From the NCBI GenBank assembly GCA_964342805.1, contig CAYFHQ010000001.1:1-64000 (forward strand): a stretch of 64,000 bases of DNA. Direction: 5' to 3'. Made by a program: the position numbers and the translations under genes. The notes below the pieces were generated by a model that was not told the origin of the DNA, did not search any database, and saw only the letters and a program-made list of their open reading frames with translations. Of the stretch, positions 1 to 8,088 are shown one piece after another. Origin of the DNA: CAYFHQ01 sp964342805. GTDB taxonomy: Bacteria > Bacillota > Clostridia > Peptostreptococcales > Acidaminobacteraceae. Within the stretch, counting starts at the first letter, position 1; each line of letters opens with the position of its first letter.

Positions 1-453
1 CCTGGCAGACTTGGAATGGTCCTACATGCGGCCCCAGTGCAATGGTCTTCACATGGACCTGGGCTGGCTGAGCCTGGCTGCTACCAAGGATTCACATAGC
101 CTCAATCATGGTGAAACCCATGACCAAGAAGAGGGACCACAAGGCCCCAAGGGGATAGACGACCATGGTCACGTGGCAGGTCCAAACTTGACTGTTCGTC
201 GCCTTTCAGGGGACCTGCACTTTTCTATCCACCCCTACTCCAGACAGCACTTGGAGGCCACCGAACATGATCATGACCTGGACAGGAGTGGCCCCTATAC
301 CCTGACCCTGGACATGGCCCACAGTGGGGTTGGTGGTGACCTGCCGGGAGAAGCCCGGGTCCATGAACCCTACCGGTTACATGGCAAGAAGACCTACACT
401 TGTACCTGGGCATTGTCTGTGAAATAATAAGGAGAATGTGGTAGGAGGTACCT
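1..453. other. Leading 453 bases with no supportable gene
   Basis: No convincing coding region is seen here. The plus strand has a long open frame at 11-427, but its product is rich in His, Gly and Pro with no recognisable domain, which is typical of a chance frame in GC-rich DNA. The minus strand has a short hydrophobic stretch around 70-170 (core VVYPLGALWSLFLVMGF), but stop codons interrupt that frame on both sides. It could be the decayed remains of a membrane protein divergent from the TetR gene, since such regulators often sit beside a transporter. That is a guess. Confidence 0.4.
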
Positions 454-1095
454 ATGGGTCAACGAATGACAGCGAAAAAGAAGAAAAACTGGGACACCCT
501 GGTCGCCTCGGCAGCCAAGTTGTACTTGGAGCGGGATATTGAGTCGGTCCATTTGACAGACGTGGCAGCGGACGCATCCATGGGGGTGGCCACCCTTTAT
601 CGGTATTTTGACAACAAGATGAACCTGACGGTCCTAGCTGCCGAGCAGATTATTGGGTCCCATATGGAACCCATTATTGAAGACGCTGAGACCTGCCTGG
701 CTACCCTTGAAACTGGTTATGACCAGGTGAAAGCCCTTTTGCATATGTTTTTACGTCTGCAAACAGAAGGGATTGCCGTCCTCCGCTTTATTGAGTCCTT
801 TGATCGGTATGTAGTCTCCAATGACATTGACCCCGACCAGCTGGTGACCTATGAGGTCAAGCTGCGGTCCCTGTCGTCCTATGTGCGAAGGGCCATTGCC
901 AATGGGATCAGCGACGGGTCCATACGGCCCAATTTAGATGTGGAGACCTTCGAGTTTACCATCGGTCGGACCATCGTCCATATGTCCATGAAGGTTAGCC
1001 TCTTCGGTAAACTCCTTGCAGGGGACGAACAGGTGGCCCCTGAGGCCCAAATACAGTTATTGATCGACATGGCCATGCGGTATATTGAAAACTAA
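454..1095 (+). CDS. TetR/AcrR family transcriptional regulator
   Basis: Predicted DNA-binding repressor of 213 residues. The N-terminal helix-turn-helix spans about residues 20-65 and contains the family pattern LTDVAADASMGVATLYRYF, followed by DNKMNL. The C-terminal two thirds is an all-helical ligand-binding domain with no recognisable specificity. The start is set by a strong AGGAGG site about 5 bases upstream of the ATG. No intact partner gene is visible upstream, where a regulated transporter would be expected; downstream lies a convergent hydrolase gene behind a shared terminator. The target and inducer are unknown. Confidence 0.9.
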   Translation: MGQRMTAKKKKNWDTLVASAAKLYLERDIESVHLTDVAADASMGVATLYRYFDNKMNLTVLAAEQIIGSHMEPIIEDAETCLATLETGYDQVKALLHMFLRLQTEGIAVLRFIESFDRYVVSNDIDPDQLVTYEVKLRSLSSYVRRAIANGISDGSIRPNLDVETFEFTIGRTIVHMSMKVSLFGKLLAGDEQVAPEAQIQLLIDMAMRYIEN

Positions 1096-1151
1096 AAAAG
1101 GCCCAGGGAAGACGACTGAGACCAGCTCAGAGACCTTCCTTGGGCCTTTTT
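1096..1151. terminator. Bidirectional terminator between TetR gene and serine hydrolase
   Basis: A long hairpin with outer arms AAAAAGGCCCAGGGAAG and CTTCCTTGGGCCTTTTT (one G-T wobble) and an inner CTGAG/CTCAG stem. The A and T runs at the two ends allow it to end transcription from both converging genes. Confidence 0.85.
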
Positions 1152-1173
1152 CCTTTATATAACTCTTCTGGGG

Positions 1174-2226
1174 CTAAGGGGATTGCTTTTTCAATATCTC
1201 CACGATATTTCCGTATAGGATTTCCACCCTGGACCAAGAGTCGCCCCCGCTGGTATTGATCAACAAAACCACCACGGCGTCAATATCCTCATGGAAGTGG
1301 GTGATGGAGGAATAACCCGGTAGGAGGCCTGTATGGCCATAGGAGTAGACCGATGAGTAGATCTCCTGTTCCTCTTCCGTGAAGAGGCTGCCGTCGATCA
1401 TGGCCCGCATGAAACGGCCCACATCCTCGGCTGTAGCCACCATGGAACCACCGGTTCCAATAAAGTCTCGAACTTTAAAATCAAAGTCATATCCCATGTC
1501 ATAGCCACTGACCAGGTGGTCCACTGGGGCCAGGTCCATCCGCATATAGGTGTCTTCCAGACCTAGGGGGACCAGGATTTCTTTTTCAATATACCGGTGG
1601 TGGTTGTAGCCAAGGGTCCGGTCCAAGATTTCTCCCAGGAGATAGTAATTGGAATTAGAATAGGCATACTTGTCGTCCGGTTGAAAGTCAGCTGGCTGGT
1701 CAAAGACCCACTGCTCGTATTGGGCATTTTTTGTGGGCAGGTCTGTCCAAGGAAAATCCGGGTGGTCCACATAGTTGGGAATCCCACTCCGGTGGCTAAT
1801 CAGGTGGCCAAGGGTGATCGTCTCTGCATATTCAATTCGCCCCTCCACCCTGGGCAGGAGGTCCACCAAGGTGTCGTCCAGGGCCAACTGGTCATCAGCA
1901 ACCAACTTAGTCACAGCAGAAGCCACGTAGAGCTTGCTGATACTGGCTATTTTAAAGAGGTCGTCTGGCTGGGCCTCAATTTGGGTCTTGCGGTCAAACC
2001 AACCGGAAGCATAGGAGGCGGTTTGTCCTCCATGGTCCACATAGACAAGGGCCCCGTCTAGCTTGTGGTTGATGATGCCTTCCACCTCTTCCTCCACGGT
2101 GTCATGGACTGGGGTCAGCCAGGTGAAAAGAATGCCCCAGGGGATGAAGTAGGCCGATATGGCAAAAATAATCACAGGGATACTGACTTTTTTAATCCAG
2201 CTTGGAGCCTGCTTGGTGTTTTTCAT
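1174..2226 (-). CDS. Membrane-anchored serine hydrolase, beta-lactamase/DD-peptidase fold
   Basis: Member of the penicillin-binding-protein-like serine hydrolase family (class C beta-lactamase related), 350 residues. A single hydrophobic segment at about residues 14-38 should anchor it in the membrane with the catalytic domain outside. The active-site set is visible: SxxK at Ser95-Ile-Ser-Lys98, Tyr189-Ser-Asn191, and a His298-Thr-Gly300 triad in place of the usual Lys-Thr-Gly. Such proteins cleave D-Ala peptides or other esters and amides; the substrate cannot be read from sequence. The gene stands alone, with an AGGA ribosome site 8 bases upstream. A second, cytosolic-looking member of the same family lies at 26330-27394. 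Confidence 0.85.
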   Translation of the reverse strand: MKNTKQAPSWIKKVSIPVIIFAISAYFIPWGILFTWLTPVHDTVEEEVEGIINHKLDGALVYVDHGGQTASYASGWFDRKTQIEAQPDDLFKIASISKLYVASAVTKLVADDQLALDDTLVDLLPRVEGRIEYAETITLGHLISHRSGIPNYVDHPDFPWTDLPTKNAQYEQWVFDQPADFQPDDKYAYSNSNYYLLGEILDRTLGYNHHRYIEKEILVPLGLEDTYMRMDLAPVDHLVSGYDMGYDFDFKVRDFIGTGGSMVATAEDVGRFMRAMIDGSLFTEEEQEIYSSVYSYGHTGLLPGYSSITHFHEDIDAVVVLLINTSGGDSWSRVEILYGNIVEILKKQSP

Positions 2227-2401
2227 GGTCTTGTCCTTTTAACTCGTCCTTTTGTCTAGTCGCTAGTGTCATCATCTTGCGTCGATCTGGTCATCAGCTG
2301 AGGTTCAAGCACGTGGCTACTAACCAGTTGGTGGCTGAGGACCTGCCTTTTATTATACTTATATTATCCAGTTTTCGTCCACTTCAACCAGTCAAGCCAA
2401 T

Positions 2402-2439
2402 AAGAAATACCCATTTCCTCTGATCAGTGAGAAAATGGG
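2402..2439 (-). terminator. Terminator of the gal operon
   Basis: On the minus strand a CCCATTT/AAATGGG stem with a 16-base loop is followed by a T-rich run, about 45 bases after the galT stop. The stem is short, so confidence is moderate. Confidence 0.6.
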
Positions 2440-2482
2440 CCCTACCTTTGCTATTCACTTGTGCATTTTTAAGAAGCCGCTC

Positions 2483-3982
2483 CTATTGGATCGAATCCAC
2501 AAAGGCTTTGAAACCAGCTCGACCTACGGGGTCTGTCTTATAAACACCCGCATGGCTGAGTACCTGTTCAAACCGCTGGCCTACACCCTTTCGAAGGAGG
2601 GCCAGGGCGTCTGCTTTGGACGTCAGCGTCTGGTTCTTGATCAGGTCTTGGGCCCAAGTCTTATGCTTGTCCAGGTCCTCAGACCAAGCCCCTTGACCGG
2701 TCATCCAGGACGCTAGGTCATCCAGTTCTGAAGCCAGTCTAGCTGGTAGTACGGCTAGTCCCATGACCTCGATCAGGCCAATGTTTTCTTTCTTTATGTG
2801 GTGGACCTCATCATGGGGGTGGAAGATACCCGCAGGATAGGTTTCACTTGTCCTGTTGTTCCGAAGTACCAGGTCTAACTCCATGACCCCATCCCGCATA
2901 CGGGCAATGGGGGTGATGGTGTTGTGGGGCGTGTCACCCGTGAACGCTTCAATGTTCAAGCCAGGATCAGAGTATTGCCTCCAATTGGCCAGAACCGTGT
3001 CTGCCGCCTGGACCAGGGCCTCACGGTCCTTGCTCCGCAGACGGAGGACCGACATGGGCCAGTCCACAATGCCAGCCTCCACTTGGTCATGGCCTGCTAG
3101 GTTCACGTCCAAGGCAATGGGGGCCTTCTCCATGGCAAAGGTATACCGCCCCCCCTGGAAGTGGTCATGGGACAGGATCGATCCACCCACAATGGGTAGG
3201 TCCGCATTGGAACCCACAAAATAATGGGGCAGATAAGTGACAAAATCAAGCAAACGCTCAAAGGTGTCACGGCCAATCTTCATGGGGTCGTGGGCACCCT
3301 TGAGGATAATGGCGTGCTCGTTGTAATAGACATAGGGTGAATACTGCAGGAACCACGGCTCACCCTTTAGGGTCAATGGAATAATCCTGTGGTTCTGCCG
3401 GGCCGGATGGTTGAGCCGACCACTATAACCTTCATTTTCTGCACAAAGCAGGCACTTGGGGTAAGCAGAGGACGGCTGTTTTAGGGCCGCTGCAATATCC
3501 TTGGGGTCCTTTTCGGGCTTGGACAGGTTAATGGTAATGTCCAAGGTGCCAAAGGGGGTTTCTGTCTGCCATTTCTGGTTTTTGGCAATCCGGTCTGTCC
3601 GAATATAGTTGGCGTCCTGGGCCAACTGATAATACCAGTCCGTGGCCTGGTCAGGCCCTTGTTTATACTTGCCCTTGAAGGCACAAATGACCGTGGAGGG
3701 TCTTGGGATCATGACATCCATGATCCGGGTGTCCAGTAGGTCCCTATGGAGGGCAGAATTTCCTTCCATGAGTCCTGCTTCATAGGCCCAGTCTAGTATG
3801 TCATTGAGTATGGCCACAGGGGTGGCCTGGTCTACCTGGCGATCAATGACGCCAGAAAACTCCGAGAGACCTAGTATATCAATGATTTGATTGACCACAT
3901 AGCGGGTGTCTGCTTCTTCTATGAGCCCGGCCTTGAGGCCGAAGCCCACCAGGTGACCAATACGTTCTTGTATGTTTATCAT
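2483..3982 (-). CDS. galT: UDP-glucose--hexose-1-phosphate uridylyltransferase, class II
   Basis: Third enzyme of the Leloir operon. It exchanges UMP between UDP-glucose and galactose 1-phosphate in the cytoplasm. At 499 residues it has the length of the class II GalT found in Firmicutes, not the roughly 350-residue enterobacterial type. The active-site histidine region reads SHDHFQGGRY, and GGSIL lies just before it. A ribosome site AGGAGG overlaps the galE stop region and sits 5 bases before the ATG, so translation is probably coupled to galE, which ends 9 bases upstream. No frame damage is seen. Confidence 0.96.
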   Translation of the reverse strand: MINIQERIGHLVGFGLKAGLIEEADTRYVVNQIIDILGLSEFSGVIDRQVDQATPVAILNDILDWAYEAGLMEGNSALHRDLLDTRIMDVMIPRPSTVICAFKGKYKQGPDQATDWYYQLAQDANYIRTDRIAKNQKWQTETPFGTLDITINLSKPEKDPKDIAAALKQPSSAYPKCLLCAENEGYSGRLNHPARQNHRIIPLTLKGEPWFLQYSPYVYYNEHAIILKGAHDPMKIGRDTFERLLDFVTYLPHYFVGSNADLPIVGGSILSHDHFQGGRYTFAMEKAPIALDVNLAGHDQVEAGIVDWPMSVLRLRSKDREALVQAADTVLANWRQYSDPGLNIEAFTGDTPHNTITPIARMRDGVMELDLVLRNNRTSETYPAGIFHPHDEVHHIKKENIGLIEVMGLAVLPARLASELDDLASWMTGQGAWSEDLDKHKTWAQDLIKNQTLTSKADALALLRKGVGQRFEQVLSHAGVYKTDPVGRAGFKAFVDSIQ

Positions 3983-3991
3983 GGGTGCCTC

Positions 3992-4972
3992 CTAGTAGCC
4001 CTCGGGGTGCTTGAGGTGCCAGTTCCAAGCAGCTTCGATGATCTCCTTAACTTCCGTAAAAACAGGTTGCCAGCCCAAGACCTCTTTGGCCTTTGTGGAC
4101 GATGCGATCAAGCGAGCTGGGTCACCTGCCCGCCGGGGTGTCACTTGGGCCGGAATGGCGTGGCCAGTCACAGCCCGTGCTGCCTGGATCATTTCCAGTA
4201 CCGAGTAGCCTTCTCCACTTCCCAGGTTGAAGATTTCACTCTCCCCGCCCTTGGCCAGGTAGGCCAAGGCCTTAACATGGGCCTGGATCAAGTCTGTAAT
4301 GTGGATATAGTCCCGAATACAAGTCCCGTCTGGGGTGTCGTAGTCGTCACCAAAGATGGATATGGCCTCCCGCTTGCCCAGGGGCACTTGGAGGATCAAG
4401 GGAATCAAGTGGGTTTCAGGCTGGTGGTCTTCACCAATGTCACCTGTCACATGGGCCCCGCCCACATTGAAGTAGCGGAGGGAAACATACTTGATATCAT
4501 GGGCCTGGTCAGCCCACTTAAACATTTTTTCCATGGCCAACTTGGTTTCCCCGTAAGGGTTGGTCGGCTTGGTTTCATCGGTTTCAAGAATAGGAACCCG
4601 CTTAGGCTCTCCATAAGTGGCGGCCGTCGAGGAAAAGACAATCCGCTTGACCCCATGGTTTTTCATGGTTTCCAGGAGGACCTGGGTACCATAAACATTG
4701 TTGTCATAGTAGGCCAGAGGCTCTGTCATGGAGACCCCGACCAAAGAGTTTGCCGCAAAGTGGACCACGGCCTCTATATCATATTTGCTAAAAACACCGT
4801 CCATAAAGGTTCGGTCTTTGAGGTCGCCCTGTTCAAAGCTTGCCTGAGGGTGCAAGGCCCCCTTGTGGCCGGTTTGCAGGTTGTCGATGACCAAAACATC
4901 CTGTCCTTGGTCAATGAGTTCATAAACCATATGGCTTCCAATATAGCCAGCACCACCGCATACTAAAATCAT
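3992..4972 (-). CDS. galE: UDP-glucose 4-epimerase
   Basis: Interconverts UDP-galactose and UDP-glucose using tightly bound NAD. The protein has 326 residues and is a short-chain dehydrogenase with the N-terminal nucleotide-binding motif GGAGYIGSH, the catalytic Ser-Ser-Thr region (FSSTAATYG) and the YxxxK pair in YGETK. It is the middle gene of galK-galE-galT; its ATG lies one base after the galK stop, with AAGGGG inside the last galK codons as the ribosome site. Apart from the galactose pathway it could supply UDP-galactose for glycolipids or polysaccharides. Confidence 0.97.
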   Translation of the reverse strand: MILVCGGAGYIGSHMVYELIDQGQDVLVIDNLQTGHKGALHPQASFEQGDLKDRTFMDGVFSKYDIEAVVHFAANSLVGVSMTEPLAYYDNNVYGTQVLLETMKNHGVKRIVFSSTAATYGEPKRVPILETDETKPTNPYGETKLAMEKMFKWADQAHDIKYVSLRYFNVGGAHVTGDIGEDHQPETHLIPLILQVPLGKREAISIFGDDYDTPDGTCIRDYIHITDLIQAHVKALAYLAKGGESEIFNLGSGEGYSVLEMIQAARAVTGHAIPAQVTPRRAGDPARLIASSTKAKEVLGWQPVFTEVKEIIEAAWNWHLKHPEGY

Positions 4973-4973
4973 C

Positions 4974-6158
4974 TTAGACCCCTTTCAGTTCCTTGGCCCC
5001 GTCACCAACCTGGGCCACATAGAATTCCGGTTCCCATCCAATGGCCTCCGTATAGGCCTTGCCAACGTGTTCAATAAAGGCTTCCACCTGGTCTTTTTCA
5101 ACTATACTCACCGTGCAGCCACCGAAGCCTGCCCCGGTCATTCTTGATCCTAAAACACCTGGATGGTCCCAGGCCAACTCCACCATGGTGTCCAGTTCTT
5201 TCCCAGTTACTTCATAGTCGACCCTTAGGGATACATGGGAGGCATTCATCAGGAGGCCAAAGGCCTTGATGTCCTTGTTCTTAAGAGCCTCAACCGCCTG
5301 GAGGGTCCTCTGATTTTCAGCCACAGCATGCTTGGCCCGTTGGCAGTCCACAGGGTCCGTAATGAGGTGGGCATGGGCTTCAAAAACCGCTTCAGTCAGC
5401 TCACCCAAGGCTCCGATTTCAAGCTCTGCTTGGAGCTGGGCCAGGGCCCGTTCACAGGCTGACCGGCGGTTGTTATAGGCTGAGTCCACCAGTTCTCTTC
5501 GCACTTTTGTATTGCCAATGACAATGGCTGCATGGTCAAGTTCAATGGGGGCATACTCATAGACCAAGGTATTGCAGTCCAGCAGGACTGCATGGTTTTC
5601 CTTGCCCATGCCTATGGCAAACTGGTCCATAATACCACAGTTGACCCCATTGAAGTCATTCTCTGCTTTTTGGCACAACTGGACCATTTCCACCCGGTCC
5701 ATGTCCAGGTTAAAGAAGGCTTCTAACATGATGGCTGCTACCAGTTCCACTGACGCAGACGAGGACAGGCCTGATCCATTGGGAATGTTCCCGAATAAGA
5801 CCATCTCCCAACCACTGTCTACGGTGTAGCCAGCCCCTTGGAACATCTTAGCTACGCCCTTGGGGTAGTTGAGCCAGTTGTCCGCCGGATCATAAACCAG
5901 AGGGTCCATGGAGGCTTCAAGAACGCCCACGGACTCAAAGTTAAGAGAGAAGCCCTTAATGGTCCTGTCTCCTCTTTTTCTAGCCATCATATAGGTGCCA
6001 AAACTAAGGGCACAGGGGAATACATGGCCCCCATTATAGTCTGTATGTTCTCCAATTAAGTTTACCCGGCCCGGTGCAAAGAAAACCCGAGTGTCGTCTA
6101 CACTCCCAAACTGGTCTTCAAAGGCCTTTCGCAGGTTTTGTATAATCCCTTGTTCCAT
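4974..6158 (-). CDS. galK: Galactokinase
   Basis: Phosphorylates galactose to galactose 1-phosphate with ATP, the first committed step of the Leloir pathway. The 394-residue GHMP kinase has the galactokinase signature GRVNLIGEHTDYNGG near residue 30, the ATP-binding GSGLSSSAS loop around residue 128, and the C-terminal GAGFGG motif. It is the first gene of the operon and has a clear GAGGAGGA ribosome site. The upstream promoter carries a LacI/GalR-type operator, so expression is probably induced by galactose or a derivative through the neighbouring regulator. Confidence 0.97.
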   Translation of the reverse strand: MEQGIIQNLRKAFEDQFGSVDDTRVFFAPGRVNLIGEHTDYNGGHVFPCALSFGTYMMARKRGDRTIKGFSLNFESVGVLEASMDPLVYDPADNWLNYPKGVAKMFQGAGYTVDSGWEMVLFGNIPNGSGLSSSASVELVAAIMLEAFFNLDMDRVEMVQLCQKAENDFNGVNCGIMDQFAIGMGKENHAVLLDCNTLVYEYAPIELDHAAIVIGNTKVRRELVDSAYNNRRSACERALAQLQAELEIGALGELTEAVFEAHAHLITDPVDCQRAKHAVAENQRTLQAVEALKNKDIKAFGLLMNASHVSLRVDYEVTGKELDTMVELAWDHPGVLGSRMTGAGFGGCTVSIVEKDQVEAFIEHVGKAYTEAIGWEPEFYVAQVGDGAKELKGV

Positions 6159-6192
6159 GACAAAGTCCTCCTCAATATCACTCTTTACTCAT

Positions 6193-6239
6193 AGTTTAGT
6201 AAACGTTTACTCATTCGTCAAGTTTGTTTACTCATTTGT
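6193..6239 (-). promoter_or_regulatory. galK promoter with GalR/LacI-type operator
   Basis: Reading the minus strand, a -35 TTGACG (6221-6216), a 17-base spacer and a -10 TAAACT (6198-6193) lie 35 bases before the galK start. The spacer contains the perfect palindrome GTAAACGTTTAC (6199-6210) with the central CG typical of LacI-family sites. The right half of the operator and its flank recur as a 14-base near-identical direct repeat at 6205-6218 and 6226-6239, spaced 21 bases or two helical turns. A repressor bound here would block RNA polymerase directly. The adjacent LacI-family gene is the obvious candidate. Confidence 0.8.
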
Positions 6240-6304
6240 AATCTGAGGGGCATGGGCCACTAGACAACCGCCATGGGATTTACATTCGCCAGGGTTCAAA
6301 AACA

Positions 6305-6342
6305 TAAAAAACCCTGGAAAGGCTGGTTTGGCCCTTCCAGGG
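6305..6342 (-). terminator. Terminator after the LacI-family gene
   Basis: On the minus strand the stem CCCTGGAA/TTCCAGGG, extended by a few GG/CC pairs, is followed by a run of six T residues just after the regulator stop. It separates the regulator transcript from galK. Confidence 0.85.
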
Positions 6343-6355
6343 CGTATAAGACATC

Positions 6356-7384
6356 TTATTCCATTGAACTCCCATAGGAGCCCGCTTCTGTGGATTCCCG
6401 GATAATCAAGTCCGTGGGAACAATGATCTTCTTGGCTATGGTCCGCAGGTCCCTCAGGCGCTCTACGACCAGGTCAACCGCGGTCTTGCCCATAAACTCT
6501 GTATGGACCCGGATGGTCGACAGGGGTGGATTGATAAAGGCCGCTGCGGAAATGTCGTCAAAGCCAATGACTTTCACATCCCCAGGTACTTGTAGGCCCT
6601 TTTCCCGAATGGCCCTTAGGCCGCCAATGGCCATCATGTCACTGCCAAAAATGATACCGTCCATATCCCCATGGTCCTGGAGTAGGGCCTGGGTCAGGAG
6701 CCAACCGTCTTCAGCTGAGAAGTGGCCCACCTTGACCTTGGAGTCATCATAGTGGCCTGAAGCCGTCTGAATGGTCCGGTAGGCTTGTTCCCGGGGGTCT
6801 TCCACCCGGACCTTGTCCACACCAACAAACTCTTGACCGCCAACAAAGCCAATGTTGGTCGCACCCGCTGTTTGCAGGTGGTCAAGAACTTCTGCAGTTG
6901 CATGGTGGAAGTCAACAATTACGGCGTCATGGGCCTTGTCGTCTGGGGCACTATCCACAAAAACAATGGAGTCAGTCAGTCGTTTAAACATCTGGACTTC
7001 ATCGTTTCCATACTTGCCAATGGCGATAATGCCGTCCACTTCTTCCAGTTGGGCCACGGGAAATCCGTCTTCTCCCTTAAAGACCGTCCGGGTCTGTAAC
7101 CCCCTCTGGGCACAGGTCCGTTCAATCCCTGTCCGAATGGCCAGGTAGTAGGGGTCGTCAATTTCCTGCTGGGCAGAAAACCACTGGGTAATGCCAATGG
7201 TCCACACCTTTTCTTCCACCTTCTGCTTGCGCTTGGGTTTTGTATAGTTCATTTCCTCTGCCACTTGTAGAATTTTGCGACGGGTTTCGTCGGTGACTGA
7301 CAGGGATTTGTCATAATTCAATACTCTGGAGACCGTTGCCGGTGACACGCCAGCCTGCTTTGCTATATCTCGAATGGTTGCCAT
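6356..7384 (-). CDS. LacI/GalR family transcriptional regulator of the gal operon
   Basis: Predicted repressor of 342 residues. The N-terminal helix-turn-helix has the family pattern IRDIAKQAGVSPATVSRVLN at residues 4-23, followed by a hinge and a periplasmic-binding-protein-like effector domain that includes GIIFGSDMMAIGGLRA and the KVIGFDDI stretch. It lies directly upstream of galK on the same strand, has its own promoter and terminator, and its class of operator is found at the galK promoter. Regulation of galactose genes is therefore likely, though the effector is inferred only from context. Confidence 0.92.
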   Translation of the reverse strand: MATIRDIAKQAGVSPATVSRVLNYDKSLSVTDETRRKILQVAEEMNYTKPKRKQKVEEKVWTIGITQWFSAQQEIDDPYYLAIRTGIERTCAQRGLQTRTVFKGEDGFPVAQLEEVDGIIAIGKYGNDEVQMFKRLTDSIVFVDSAPDDKAHDAVIVDFHHATAEVLDHLQTAGATNIGFVGGQEFVGVDKVRVEDPREQAYRTIQTASGHYDDSKVKVGHFSAEDGWLLTQALLQDHGDMDGIIFGSDMMAIGGLRAIREKGLQVPGDVKVIGFDDISAAAFINPPLSTIRVHTEFMGKTAVDLVVERLRDLRTIAKKIIVPTDLIIRESTEAGSYGSSME

Positions 7385-7417
7385 TTACTTGTCCCTTCGT
7401 TAACTTTTCTATGGTCT

Positions 7418-7447
7418 ATTATAGGCTAACCTTCAAGAAAATCGCAA
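7418..7447 (-). promoter_or_regulatory. Promoter of the LacI-family gene
   Basis: A -35 TTGCGA (7447-7442), an 18-base spacer and a perfect -10 TATAAT (7423-7418) lie 34 bases before the regulator ATG, overlapping the end of the cyclase gene. This gives the regulator a transcript independent of the upstream run. Confidence 0.7.
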
Positions 7448-8088
7448 CTCCCTTCTAGGAGAATGGCCCGAACAGGTGCCGCTTCAACCTCCTCAATGGA
7501 CAAGGGCAGGGCAATCAAGGTATACAGGCCGGGTGGAACCTCCTTGAGTCGCAGGCCCTCCAAAACAGGGATATATCCTTGTAGTAAAATCCGGTGGGCA
7601 GGATGGTCGGCCTGGCCCCTTTCAATACCCAGGGCGTCGATCCCAACCCCCTTGGCTCCCCCAGCCCGCAAAAACTCTGCCCCATCGGCTGCCAGGTAAA
7701 CAAAGTTTGGATCAAATCCGTCCACAAAGGAGTTGCGGGTTTTGAAGAGGACAAAGAGCCCATCAAAACCAGTGAGCTCCACTGGTGTATTCAGACCTGC
7801 CATGACCTCCTGAATAATCTCCCCAGTCAGGACATCCACGTCCTCAGGAACTGGCACCACCAGGGCCTTACCCATAAACTGGTCCAGGCGGTAAACAGCC
7901 ATATCCTCCCCCTCTGGCACCATATGAAGGGGGGCGTCTATATGGGTGCCTGTGTGGAGGTTCATGGTCAAGAGGGTTTCTGTCACATGACCCCTGGTGG
8001 TCTGCTTGAGCAGGGGGCGTTTTTCTTCCTTGTTTTTATAGACTGCCATTCCCGGTTGAATGGCCATGGAAACATCATAGATTGTCAT
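7426..8088 (-). CDS. Cyclase family protein (kynurenine formamidase-like metal hydrolase)
   Basis: Metal-dependent hydrolase of the cyclase/arylformamidase family, 220 residues from the chosen start. The metal motif HTGTHIDAPLH sits at about residues 48-58, and a second His/Glu-bearing part lies in the C-terminal half. Members hydrolyse N-formylkynurenine, isatin or cyclic amides; the substrate here is unknown and no tryptophan-degradation gene is nearby. The ATG shares bases with the zwf stop (ATGA overlap), so translation is coupled to zwf. A TTG five codons earlier would be the longest frame but is less likely. Confidence 0.85.
   Translation of the reverse strand: MTIYDVSMAIQPGMAVYKNKEEKRPLLKQTTRGHVTETLLTMNLHTGTHIDAPLHMVPEGEDMAVYRLDQFMGKALVVPVPEDVDVLTGEIIQEVMAGLNTPVELTGFDGLFVLFKTRNSFVDGFDPNFVYLAADGAEFLRAGGAKGVGIDALGIERGQADHPAHRILLQGYIPVLEGLRLKEVPPGLYTLIALPLSIEEVEAAPVRAILLEGSCDFLEG

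Noticed and set aside
11..427. 138-residue plus-strand open frame at the window start
   Set aside because: Its composition (His, Gly, Pro, Asp rich, few hydrophobic residues) and lack of any domain are those of a chance frame in GC-rich DNA.
3887..4966. 359-residue plus-strand open frame
   Set aside because: It is wholly antisense to galE and the start of galT, which are certain genes.
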